From Novosphingobium sp. (GTDB taxonomy: Bacteria; Pseudomonadota; Alphaproteobacteria; Sphingomonadales; Sphingomonadaceae), in NCBI GenBank assembly GCA_021299075.1, contig JAJTFU010000044.1:1-11133 (forward strand): a stretch of DNA of 11,133 nt, given 5' to 3'. The translations under genes and the position numbers were made by a program. Below are positions 1 through 7,391 of the stretch, one piece after another. Each line of letters begins with the position of its first letter. Position 1 is the first letter of the stretch. The notes under the pieces are model-generated. The model was not told the DNA's origin. It searched no databases and worked only from the letters and a program-made list of their open reading frames with translations.

Positions 1-15
1 CGAGGCTGACGCTGT

Positions 16-1269
16 TCAGGCTTTCGGCTTAGCCGCAGCTACGCCCGCCAGCGTGATCAGCCCAGCCAGGCTCAAGAGCAACCCGGCCTGCGCACCCATG
101 CCCTGCCCGGACAGCCACTGTGCCGCCAGCGGAGTCAGCGCCCCGCCAACGATCCCGCCGGCGTTGAAGGCCACCGAGATCCCACTGTAGCGCACACCCA
201 CCGGGAACAGCGTCGGCAGCCAAGAGCCGAGCGGGCCATAGACGAAGCCCATCACCAGCAGCGCCGCCGCCAGCGTCACAAAGATCGTCGGCAGCGATCC
301 GGACGACAGGCCCGGTCCGAAGGCCACACCCAGCGCCACAGTTGCCAGCGCACCCAACAACAAGGTCCGCCCCGGCGTGGTGCGGTCAGCGTGGACCGCC
401 GCCAGCACGATCCCCAGCGCGAGCAAGGTATTGGCCCCCAGCTGCACCGCCAGGAAGGTCTCGCGGCTGTAACCGAAGGTCGTGGTGCCCTGCGCCAGGG
501 CATAGGCCGTGGCGAGATAGAAGATCGCGAAGCAGGCGATCACCCCGGCGCTGCCGGCCAGCAAGGGGCCAAGGTGTCGGCGCAACTCCCACAGCGGCAT
601 GGCATGCGGCGGGGCCTTGTCGAGCGCTTCCTGGAAGGCGGGGGTTTCGCCAATCTTCAACCGCACCCACAGGCCAATTATCACCAGCACGGCGCTGAAC
701 AGGAACGGGATGCGCCAGCCCCAGGCATTGAAATCGGCATCGGTGAGCCACAGCCCGAGCAACAGGAACAGGCCATTCGCCGCCAGGAAGCCCAGTGGCG
801 CGCCCAGTTGCGGGGCAGCCCCGAAGCGCGCGGTCCAGCCCGGCGGCGCATTCTCCACCGCCAGCAAGGCCGCCCCGCCCCATTCGCCGCCCAGACCAAA
901 GCCCTGCCCGAAACGCAGCACGCAGAGCAGCGCCGGCGCAACCCAACCGACCATCGCGTAAGTCGGCAAGAAGGCGATCAGCAGGGTCGATCCACCCATC
1001 AGCAGCAGCGAGGCGACCAGGGTCGACTTGCGCCCGATCCGATCCCCGAAGTGACCAAAGGCAATCGCCCCGACCGGCCGCGCGAAAAAGGCGATGCCGA
1101 AGCTCATGAAGCTGAGCATCACCTGTGTGGTCGGATCGCTGGAGGGGAAGAACAGCGGCCCGAACACCAGCGCGGCGGCGGTCGCGTAGATGTAGAAATC
1201 GTAGAACTCGACCGCCGTGCCGACCAGGCTGGCGGTGAGGATGCGGGCGTGCTGGCGCAAGGGATGCAT
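16..1269 (-). CDS. MFS transporter, metabolite:H+ symporter (MHS) type
   Basis: Integral inner-membrane carrier of 417 residues, likely a proton symporter for a small organic acid or zwitterion. The MHS hallmarks are visible: an N-terminal GTAVEFYDFYIY stretch in TM1 (residues 17-28), the loop 2-3 signature GHFGDRIGRK (72-81), and RFGQGFGLGGEWGGA (119-133) in TM4. About twelve hydrophobic segments can be followed, with a hydrophilic central loop near 205-232. The ProP, ShiA and KgtP transporters share these motifs, so the substrate cannot be named from sequence. At 417 residues it is slightly shorter than many MHS members (roughly 430-450), but both halves look complete. The chosen ATG begins just before TM1. 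The gene is divergent from uvrD, and a perfect TTGACA lies upstream at 1301-1306 on the minus strand, though without a convincing -10 at 17 nt. No operon partner is visible. Confidence 0.9.
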   Translation of the reverse strand: MHPLRQHARILTASLVGTAVEFYDFYIYATAAALVFGPLFFPSSDPTTQVMLSFMSFGIAFFARPVGAIAFGHFGDRIGRKSTLVASLLLMGGSTLLIAFLPTYAMVGWVAPALLCVLRFGQGFGLGGEWGGAALLAVENAPPGWTARFGAAPQLGAPLGFLAANGLFLLLGLWLTDADFNAWGWRIPFLFSAVLVIIGLWVRLKIGETPAFQEALDKAPPHAMPLWELRRHLGPLLAGSAGVIACFAIFYLATAYALAQGTTTFGYSRETFLAVQLGANTLLALGIVLAAVHADRTTPGRTLLLGALATVALGVAFGPGLSSGSLPTIFVTLAAALLVMGFVYGPLGSWLPTLFPVGVRYSGISVAFNAGGIVGGALTPLAAQWLSGQGMGAQAGLLLSLAGLITLAGVAAAKPKA

Positions 1270-1320
1270 GGCGACAGGTGCTGCGGGGCAAAGCGGCTGG
1301 TGTCAACTGCCGCGAAGCGC

Positions 1321-1349
1321 TTGCGCCCGGCGGCGATGTTCCCTAGCCG
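1321..1349 (+). promoter_or_regulatory. Candidate uvrD promoter
   Basis: TTGCGCC at 1321-1327 and CCTAGCCG at 1342-1349, separated by 14 nt, resemble the alphaproteobacterial TTGACGS-N10-14-GCTANAWC promoter. The -10 match is only partial. Transcription from it would start close to the GTG at 1356, which would make the mRNA leaderless or nearly so. This fits the missing ribosome-binding site, but the assignment is by eye. Confidence 0.3.
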
Positions 1350-1355
1350 TTCCGC

Positions 1356-3644
1356 GTGAACCCGCTCCCCGACTCAACCTCCGATCCGCTCCTCGGCGGG
1401 CTCAATGCCCCGCAGCGCGAGGCCGTGCTGGCCACCGAAGGCCCGGTACTGATGCTGGCCGGGGCCGGCACCGGCAAGACCGCGGCGCTCACTGCGCGGC
1501 TGGCACACATCATCCGCAGCCGGCTCGCCTGGCCAAGCGAAATCCTCTGCGTCACCTTCACCAACAAGGCCGCGCGCGAAATGAAGGAGCGGGTCGGCCA
1601 TCTGGTCGGGCCGGCGGTCGAGGGGATGCCCTGGCTCGGCACCTTCCACGCCATTGCCGCCAAGATGCTGCGCCGCCATGCCGAGCTGGCCGGACTGCAG
1701 AACAATTACTCGATCATCGATACCGACGATCAGCTGCGCGTGCTCAAGCAGCTGATCCAGGCTGAAGGGCTGGATGACAAGCGCTGGCCAGCGCGGCAAC
1801 TGGCGCAGTGCATAGATAGATGGAAGAACAAGGGACTACGGCCCGAAGATCTCGATGCACTTGAGAATGAAAGCTATGCCAACGGGCAAGGCCAGAAGTT
1901 CTACCGGCTCTACCAGGACCGGCTGAAGACGTTGAACGCCTGCGATTTCGGCGATCTGCTGCTGCACGTCGTGACGATCCTGCGCAGCTATCCCGAAGTG
2001 CTGGAGCAGTACCGGCAGCGCTTCAAGTACATCATGGTCGACGAGTACCAGGATACCAACCAGATCCAGTACCTGTGGCTGCGCCTGCTGGCCCAGCCGC
2101 GCCACAACATCTGCGTGGTGGGGGATGACGACCAGTCGATCTATTCATGGCGCGGCGCAGAAGTTGCCAATATCCTGAAGTTCGAAAAGGATTTTCCGGG
2201 CGCGAAGATCATCAAGCTGGAGCAGAACTATCGCTCCACCCCGGATATCCTCGCCGCTGCCTCTGGCCTGATCGATGCCAACAGCCAGCGGCTCGGCAAG
2301 ACGCTGTGGACCGAGCGCAACGGCGGCGACAAGGTCCGCGTGATCGGCGTCTGGGATGCGCCCGAAGAAGCCCGCCGGGTGGGTGAGGAGCTGGAGCGGC
2401 TGGAGCGCGAAGGCGCCAGCCTCAACCAGGCGGCGATCCTGGTCCGCGCCCAGTTCCAGACCCGCGAGTTCGAGGACCGCTTCATTGCGATCGGCCTCAA
2501 TTACAAGATCATCGGGGGTTTCCGCTTTTACGAGCGCGCCGAAATCCGCGATGCCCTCGCCTATCTGCGCCTGATCTCGCAACCGAGCGACGACCTGGCC
2601 TTTGAGCGGATCTACAACACCCCCAAGCGCGGCCTGGGCGACAAGACGCTGGAAAAGCTCCATCGCCATGCCCGCGCGCGCGGCGTGCCGCTCAGCCTGG
2701 CTGCGGTCGAGATTGCCGATAGCGACGAACTGCCGGCCCGGGCTCGCAATACGCTGATCAGCTTCATGCGCGATGTTGCCCGCTGGCGCGACCTCGCCAA
2801 GACGGCCTCACCATCCGAGCTGGTCCGCACCTTGCTGGATGAAAGCGGCTACACCGCTGCGCTCCAGGCCGAAAAGACCGCCGAAAGTGCCGGCCGCCTT
2901 GAAAACCTGGTCGAACTGGCCCGGGCGATGGAAGACTACGAGACGCTTGGCGATTTCCTTGAGCACGTCAGCCTGGTGATGGACAATGACGCGGCTGACG
3001 ATGCAGAAAAGGTCACCATCATGACCATGCACGGCGCCAAGGGACTGGAGTTCGACAACGTGTTCCTGCCCGGCTGGGAGGAAGGCGTCTTCCCCAGCCA
3101 GCGCTCGCTCGACGAAGGCGGGCTCGCCAGTCTGGAGGAGGAACGCCGCCTCGCCTATGTCGCGATCACCCGCGCGCGGCGGCGCTGCACGATCCTCTAT
3201 GCCGCCAACCGGCGGATCTATGGCCAATGGACCAGCTCGATCCCCAGCCGCTTCATCGCCGAGCTGCCCGAGGCGCATATCGAGCAGGAATCGACCCTGT
3301 CGGGCGGCGCCTCGCTGTGGCGCGCGCAGTGGAGCGAGCGGGACGATCCCTTTGCCCATGTCGCACGCGACAATGCGGCACGCGGCCAGTCGCGCGGCCC
3401 TGGCTGGCAGCGCGCTGCGGCCACGACCTATGACCCGACCCCGCGCCGCCTGCCCGAAGCGACCCGCTCTGCCGCCAGCTTTGCTGCCAAGCCGCGCAGC
3501 GATGTGCGCGTCGGCGTGCGGGTGTTCCATGACAAGTTCGGCTATGGCGTCGTGACGCTTCAGGAAGGCAACAAGCTGGAGATCGACTTCGAGACCGCCG
3601 GTCCGAAGCGCGTAATCGACAGTTTCGTGAAGCTGGCGGAATAA
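1356..3644 (+). CDS. uvrD: UvrD/PcrA-type ATP-dependent DNA helicase (SF1A)
   Basis: A 3'-5' superfamily 1A DNA helicase of 762 residues, expected to unwind DNA in excision and mismatch repair and in replication-conflict handling. Motifs in order: Walker A AGAGTGKT (35-42), motif Ia FTNKAA (68-73), Walker B VDEYQDTNQ (228-236), motif III GDDDQSIYSWRGA (256-268), motif IV EQNYRST (289-295), motif V TMHGAKGLEFDNVF (557-570) and motif VI YVAITRAR (601-608). The C-terminal end (about 719-762, VGVRVFHDKFGYGVV onward) matches the Tudor-like domain by which PcrA/UvrD contacts RNA polymerase. The length is typical for a full-length enzyme. The start is a GTG; the first in-frame ATG lies inside the sequence leading to Walker A and is too late. 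No Shine-Dalgarno is seen before the GTG. UvrD, PcrA and Rep are hard to separate by eye; the C-terminal Tudor argues against Rep. Confidence 0.95.
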   Translation: MNPLPDSTSDPLLGGLNAPQREAVLATEGPVLMLAGAGTGKTAALTARLAHIIRSRLAWPSEILCVTFTNKAAREMKERVGHLVGPAVEGMPWLGTFHAIAAKMLRRHAELAGLQNNYSIIDTDDQLRVLKQLIQAEGLDDKRWPARQLAQCIDRWKNKGLRPEDLDALENESYANGQGQKFYRLYQDRLKTLNACDFGDLLLHVVTILRSYPEVLEQYRQRFKYIMVDEYQDTNQIQYLWLRLLAQPRHNICVVGDDDQSIYSWRGAEVANILKFEKDFPGAKIIKLEQNYRSTPDILAAASGLIDANSQRLGKTLWTERNGGDKVRVIGVWDAPEEARRVGEELERLEREGASLNQAAILVRAQFQTREFEDRFIAIGLNYKIIGGFRFYERAEIRDALAYLRLISQPSDDLAFERIYNTPKRGLGDKTLEKLHRHARARGVPLSLAAVEIADSDELPARARNTLISFMRDVARWRDLAKTASPSELVRTLLDESGYTAALQAEKTAESAGRLENLVELARAMEDYETLGDFLEHVSLVMDNDAADDAEKVTIMTMHGAKGLEFDNVFLPGWEEGVFPSQRSLDEGGLASLEEERRLAYVAITRARRRCTILYAANRRIYGQWTSSIPSRFIAELPEAHIEQESTLSGGASLWRAQWSERDDPFAHVARDNAARGQSRGPGWQRAAATTYDPTPRRLPEATRSAASFAAKPRSDVRVGVRVFHDKFGYGVVTLQEGNKLEIDFETAGPKRVIDSFVKLAE

Positions 3645-3645
3645 G

Positions 3646-3666
3646 TCCTTCCCGGCCCGGGAAGGA
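3646..3666. terminator. Palindromic hairpin between convergent uvrD and RNA helicase genes
   Basis: A perfect 21-nt palindrome around a central C, beginning TCCTTCCCGG and ending CCGGGAAGGA. It fills nearly all of the 24 bases between the two facing stop codons. It would fold on either transcript as a stem of at least 8 bp with a 5-nt loop. No U-tract follows on either strand, so it could work as a weak bidirectional terminator or as a 3'-end-protecting hairpin rather than a classical intrinsic terminator. Confidence 0.5.
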
Positions 3667-3668
3667 TC

Positions 3669-5048
3669 CTAGAGCGCCGAAATTCCCAGGAAGCCCGGAA
3701 TCGGGCCGTTCCATTCGCCCGGTTCGCCAGCCGGCTCACGCTCTTCACGGCGAGGCCGTTCCTCACGGCGCGGCTTTTCGGCGCGCGCGGCGCGCGGGGC
3801 TTCCTCGCGGGCCGGAGCTTCCTCACGCGGCGCGCGGGCCTCGCGGCGGGGCTTGTCCTCACGCGGGGCACGCTCTTCGCGGGCCTTGCGTTCACGCGGC
3901 GCACGTTCGGGCTTGTCAGAGGTCTTGCCAGTCTCGACTTCGTAAACCGGGATCTTCATGCCGGTCAGCTTCTCGACATTGTCGATCGCTTCGAGGTCTT
4001 CCGGCGCAACCAGCGTGAAGGCACGGCCCGTGGCGCCGGCGCGGCCGGTGCGGCCGATACGGTGGACGTAATCGTCCGGGTGCCAGGGCGTGTCGAAGTT
4101 GAAGACGTGGCTCACGCCCTTCACGTCAAGTCCGCGCGCGGCAACGTCAGAGCAGCACAGGATGTTGATCTTGCCATCCTTGAACTGGTCCAGCGTGGCG
4201 ATGCGCGAGGACTGGTCCATGTCGCCATGGATCTCGCCCGAAGAGAAGCCGTGGCTCTGCAGGCTCTTGTTGAGCTCACGCACCGTGGTCTTGCGGTTGG
4301 CAAAGATCATCGCGGTGCTGACATTGTCGGACCGCAGCAGCGTGCGCAGCACGTCACGCTTGTTGCGCGCCGAAGGCACCAGCACCTTGTGCTGGGCGAT
4401 GTTGACATTGGCCGAGGCCGGGCGCGCCACTTCGATCGACTTGGGGTTCGACAGGAACTTGTCGGCCAGCTTCTTGATCGGCGGCGGCATGGTCGCGCTG
4501 AACAGCAGGGTCTGGCGGGTGGTCGGCAGCTTGGAACAGATCGTCTCGATATCGGGGATGAAGCCCATGTCGAGCATCCGGTCGGCCTCGTCGATCACCA
4601 GCAGATCGCAGCCCGTCAGCAGGATCTTGCCGCGTTCAAACAGGTCCATCAGCCGGCCCGGGGTGGCGATCAGCACGTCGACGCCTTCGTTCAGCGCCTT
4701 GACCTGGTCCCCCATCTGCACGCCGCCGATCAGCAGCGCCATCTTGAGGTCGTGGTTCTTGCCGTAAGCCTCGAAATTCTCGGCCACCTGGGCAGCAAGT
4801 TCGCGGGTCGGTTCCAGGATCAGGCTGCGCGGCATCATCGCGCGGCGGCGGCCATGGGCCAGGATGTCGATCATCGGCAGCACGAAGCTGGCGGTCTTGC
4901 CGGTGCCGGTCTGGGCGATCGCGATCAGATCGCGCATCATCAGGACGGAAGGGATTGCCTGGGCCTGGATCGGCGTGGGCGTGTCATAGCCCTTGGCCTT
5001 CACGGCCTGGACAAGTTCGGGAGAGAGGCCGAGATCGGCAAATGGCAT
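3669..5048 (-). CDS. rhlE: DEAD-box RNA helicase, RhlE type, with charged C-terminal tail
   Basis: ATP-dependent RNA helicase of 459 residues, expected to remodel RNA in ribosome assembly or mRNA decay. The full DEAD-box set is present: Q-motif region FADLGL...TPTPIQ (3-28), motif I AQTGTGKT (45-52), Ia PTRELA (80-85), Ib TPGRLMD (129-135), II DEAD (153-156), III SAT (184-186), V ARGLD (304-308) and VI HRIGRTGRAG (329-338). The RecA-like core ends near residue 370. A tail of about 65 residues follows (378-442), made almost wholly of R, E, A, P and K in irregular repeats such as APREE and PRREER, then a short less-charged end with GPIPGFLG. Such basic/acidic tails are common RNA-binding extensions in alphaproteobacterial RhlE-like proteins. 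The ATG at 5048 precedes the Q-motif directly; no strong Shine-Dalgarno is visible. The assignment to RhlE rather than another DEAD-box branch rests on similarity of the N-terminal core. Confidence 0.93.
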   Translation of the reverse strand: MPFADLGLSPELVQAVKAKGYDTPTPIQAQAIPSVLMMRDLIAIAQTGTGKTASFVLPMIDILAHGRRRAMMPRSLILEPTRELAAQVAENFEAYGKNHDLKMALLIGGVQMGDQVKALNEGVDVLIATPGRLMDLFERGKILLTGCDLLVIDEADRMLDMGFIPDIETICSKLPTTRQTLLFSATMPPPIKKLADKFLSNPKSIEVARPASANVNIAQHKVLVPSARNKRDVLRTLLRSDNVSTAMIFANRKTTVRELNKSLQSHGFSSGEIHGDMDQSSRIATLDQFKDGKINILCCSDVAARGLDVKGVSHVFNFDTPWHPDDYVHRIGRTGRAGATGRAFTLVAPEDLEAIDNVEKLTGMKIPVYEVETGKTSDKPERAPRERKAREERAPREDKPRREARAPREEAPAREEAPRAARAEKPRREERPRREEREPAGEPGEWNGPIPGFLGISAL

Positions 5049-5083
5049 AAACTGGGAATATCCGGATGAAAGCGAGCGGCCCG

Positions 5084-5102
5084 CCGGTCCTCACGGGACC
5101 AG
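5084..5102 (-). other. Hairpin in the predicted 5' leader of the DEAD-box helicase mRNA
   Basis: On the minus strand CTGGTCC and GGACCGG form a 7-bp stem (one G-U) closed by a CGTGA loop, about 35 nt upstream of the start codon. It lies downstream of the candidate promoter, so it would be in the mRNA leader. A role in expression control is only possible, not shown. Confidence 0.3.
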
Positions 5103-5120
5103 TGTCGCTACTGAGCCGCG

Positions 5121-5149
5121 CCCTAGGCGCAAACCGGCCCGAAAGTCAA
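5121..5149 (-). promoter_or_regulatory. Candidate promoter of the DEAD-box helicase gene
   Basis: Reading the minus strand, TTGACT (5149-5144) is followed after 17 nt by CTAGGG (5126-5121). This is the best promoter-like pair between the two minus-strand genes and would give a leader of about 65 nt. The -35 is strong and the -10 moderate. Confidence 0.4.
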
Positions 5150-5162
5150 GGAAACTGCCCGG

Positions 5163-5783
5163 TCAGTCCTCGACCAGCATCATTTCGCGGTAGCCCTGCA
5201 CCTTGCACTTGGCCCCGCTGCGGGCCAGCAGCTCATCCCGGTCGACGCAGAGCTGGCCGTCGCTGTGCTGCGAGACGAGGAAGCCCGAGTAGTAATCGCG
5301 GCCCTGGCAGGCCTTTTCCAGCGTCGCGCTGACCAGGCGCTGGCCGCGCAGGAACAGCACCAGCTTGTTGCCGCCGCCAGACTGGACGCCGCGCACCGAA
5401 TTGAGCGGCACGCACTTGCCCATCTTGCGTTCGATGATCCGTGGCTCGCCCATATCGCGGGCGGCATTGCTGGCCATGGCTGCCAGCGGCATCGGCGCCG
5501 GGCGCGGGCTGATACGGATGGTCACGCGTTGCTCAATCCGCACCTGCTCTGCCACCGGCAAGCGGAAACGATCGCGGAATACCGGGGCAATTTCCTCACC
5601 GCCATCGCTGATCCGGGAAAGCGGGTGAGCGGGGATCGAAACCAGTGGGGCCTTGTCTGGCACCGCTGCCGCTTCATGCGGCAAAGTCGGCCGATCCTGC
5701 GCCGACACGGCTGCGGCCAGGCCGACTGCACCCGCAGTCAGGGCCACCGCTGCTTGCGCAAGAAATAGGGTCGATCGCTGCAT
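5163..5783 (-). CDS. Conserved-looking exported hypothetical protein with four cysteines
   Basis: Protein of 206 residues with no function I can name. The start at 5783 gives a clean Sec-type signal peptide: MQRS, a hydrophobic stretch to about residue 25, then VSA|QD with predicted cleavage after A28. An ATG 33 nt further upstream (5816) would add eleven residues and spoil the signal, and a GGGG lies just ahead of the chosen ATG. The mature part has a proline-rich, low-complexity linker (30-110) and a compact C-terminal domain (about 115-206) with cysteines at 124, 159, 179 and 193. These could form two disulfides in the periplasm. Recognisable blocks are KMGKCVPLNSVRGV, LEKACQGRDYYSGF and GQLCVDRDELLARSGAKC. 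I recall similar short exported proteins in sphingomonads, without a role. It is divergent from the FAD-linked oxidase; GCTATTTC at 5800-5793 on the minus strand resembles a -10 element. Confidence 0.8.
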   Translation of the reverse strand: MQRSTLFLAQAAVALTAGAVGLAAAVSAQDRPTLPHEAAAVPDKAPLVSIPAHPLSRISDGGEEIAPVFRDRFRLPVAEQVRIEQRVTIRISPRPAPMPLAAMASNAARDMGEPRIIERKMGKCVPLNSVRGVQSGGGNKLVLFLRGQRLVSATLEKACQGRDYYSGFLVSQHSDGQLCVDRDELLARSGAKCKVQGYREMMLVED

Positions 5784-5888
5784 TGCCCCGCTGAAATAGC
5801 CCCCGTGCTTGAACATGCGCTTAACCCGCCTGCCCTGCCCGCCGCAAGGGGCTGGAAAGCCCCCCTGCCACATGCGATAGCGAAGGGC

Positions 5889-7334
5889 ATGACTGGTGAT
5901 ACCGAATTGTTCCTGGCCGAAGCAGCCGCGCTGCTCGGTCCGCGCGGGCTGACCCGCGATGCCGACCTGGTCACGCCCTGGCTGACCGACTGGCGCGGGC
6001 GCTATACCGGGGCCGCGCTGGCGCTGGCTTCGCCTGCATCGACGGCAGAAGTGTCCGAACTGGTCAAGCTCTGCGCCCGCCACCAGGTGCCGATCGTGCC
6101 GCAGGGCGGCAATTCGGGCATGTCGGGCGGCGCCACACCCGACGAGAGTGGCCGCGCGATCCTGCTCTCGCTGCGCCGGATGACCCGGATCGGCGCGGTC
6201 GACCGCACCGGACGGCAGGTCACTTGCGAGGCCGGGGTGGTGCTACAGAAACTCCACGCCGCTGCCGAGGCCGAGGGGCTGCGTTTCCCGCTGACCTTGG
6301 GCGGCAAGGGTTCCGCCACGATCGGCGGGCTGATCTCGACCAATGCCGGCGGGACCCAGGTGCTGCGCCACGGCGTAATGCGCGCGCTGGTGCTGGGGAT
6401 CGAGGCGGTGCTGCCCGATGGCTCGATCTATTCCGCCCTCACCCCGCTGAAGAAGGACAACCGCGGGTTCGATCTCAAGCAGCTGTTCATCGGTGCGGAA
6501 GGCACACTGGGTATTGTCACTGGGGCCACGCTCAAGTTGGTTCCGGCGCTCGCCGACCGGGTCGTCGCCTGGGTCGGCCTGCCTTCGATCCACGCTGCGC
6601 GCGAATTGCTGATCCACTGCGAGAACGCAGCCGGCAGCCTGCTCGAAGGGTTCGAGGTCATGCCGCAGGCCTGCCTTGAGGCAGTGCTCGACTATCTACC
6701 CGATGCCCGCGCCCCGCTCGGCCAGCCGCACGCCTGGCATGCACTGATCGAGCTGGCTGCCGATGCCGAGGATGCCGCCACCCTGCGCGACCGTGCCGAG
6801 GCGCTGCTGGCCGAAGCTTCCGAGCAGGGACTGGCCGAGGATGCCGTCCTCTCCGCCAACGAGACGCAGGCCGAAGCCTTTTGGACGCTGCGCGATTCCG
6901 TCTCACCGGCCGAGCGCGCCAAAGGCCCGGCCATGCAGCACGATATTTCGGTGCCGGTTGCCGCCATGGCCGATTTTGTCGCCACGGCTTCGCCGACTAT
7001 CGAGGCGGAGTTTCCGGGCACGCAGGCGCTGGGCTTCGGGCACCTGGGCGATGGCAACATCCACTTCCATGTCCTTGCGCCGCCGGGCGTGGTCCACGGC
7101 GAATGGGCCGAGGGCCAGGGCAAGGCGATCAGTGCCCGCGTCCACGATCTTGTCACCGCCGCGCACGGCTCGATTAGCGCCGAACACGGCATCGGCCAGA
7201 TGAAGCGCGATGAGCTGGCCCGGCTGGGCGATCCGGTTGCCCTGGCACTGCTCCGCCAGGTCAAATTGGCGCTTGATCCACAGGGGTTGATGAACCCCGG
7301 CAAGCTGCTTGCGCAAGACCAGTCAAACCCTTAA
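5889..7334 (+). CDS. FAD-linked oxidase, D-2-hydroxyacid / D-2-hydroxyglutarate dehydrogenase family
   Basis: Flavoprotein of 481 residues in the GlcD/DLD family (COG0277), which oxidises D-2-hydroxy acids such as D-lactate, glycolate or D-2-hydroxyglutarate to 2-oxo acids. The N-terminal PCMH-type FAD-binding domain shows VPQGGNSGMSGG (70-81), GGKGSATIGGLISTNAGG (138-155) and GAEGTLGIVTGA (202-213). The C-terminal oxidase domain shows HLGDGNIHFHV (385-395), SAEHGIGQMKRDE (430-442) and DPQGLMNPGK (463-472). The paired GDGN-H-H and EHG-G elements fit the D2HGDH branch, but D-lactate dehydrogenase cannot be excluded. ATG 5889 is chosen because it gives a normal family length and a GAAGGG lies just before it, though spaced closely. 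A GTG at 5805 in the same frame would add 28 proline- and alanine-rich residues with no family resemblance. sapC follows 57 nt downstream on the same strand. Confidence 0.88.
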   Translation: MTGDTELFLAEAAALLGPRGLTRDADLVTPWLTDWRGRYTGAALALASPASTAEVSELVKLCARHQVPIVPQGGNSGMSGGATPDESGRAILLSLRRMTRIGAVDRTGRQVTCEAGVVLQKLHAAAEAEGLRFPLTLGGKGSATIGGLISTNAGGTQVLRHGVMRALVLGIEAVLPDGSIYSALTPLKKDNRGFDLKQLFIGAEGTLGIVTGATLKLVPALADRVVAWVGLPSIHAARELLIHCENAAGSLLEGFEVMPQACLEAVLDYLPDARAPLGQPHAWHALIELAADAEDAATLRDRAEALLAEASEQGLAEDAVLSANETQAEAFWTLRDSVSPAERAKGPAMQHDISVPVAAMADFVATASPTIEAEFPGTQALGFGHLGDGNIHFHVLAPPGVVHGEWAEGQGKAISARVHDLVTAAHGSISAEHGIGQMKRDELARLGDPVALALLRQVKLALDPQGLMNPGKLLAQDQSNP

Positions 7335-7391
7335 AGCCGCGCCTTTCTGCCCGGACACATCCCGTCCCGGGCTGCCAATCGGAGAGAATGC

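Noticed and set aside
391..1359. 322-codon plus-strand open frame opposite the transporter
   Set aside because: Its translation is low-complexity Q/R/G/A-rich with no family features; it is the mirror of a real high-GC gene.
2808..3530. 240-codon minus-strand open frame inside uvrD
   Set aside because: Overlaps motifs V and VI of the helicase; no recognisable domain or start signal.
4062..5069. 335-codon plus-strand open frame opposite the DEAD-box helicase
   Set aside because: The minus strand has every DEAD-box motif; the plus frame has none and is an antisense shadow.
5805..5888. GTG-initiated N-terminal extension of the FAD oxidase
   Set aside because: Adds 28 proline/alanine-rich residues with no family match, and would overlap the promoter area of the divergent gene.
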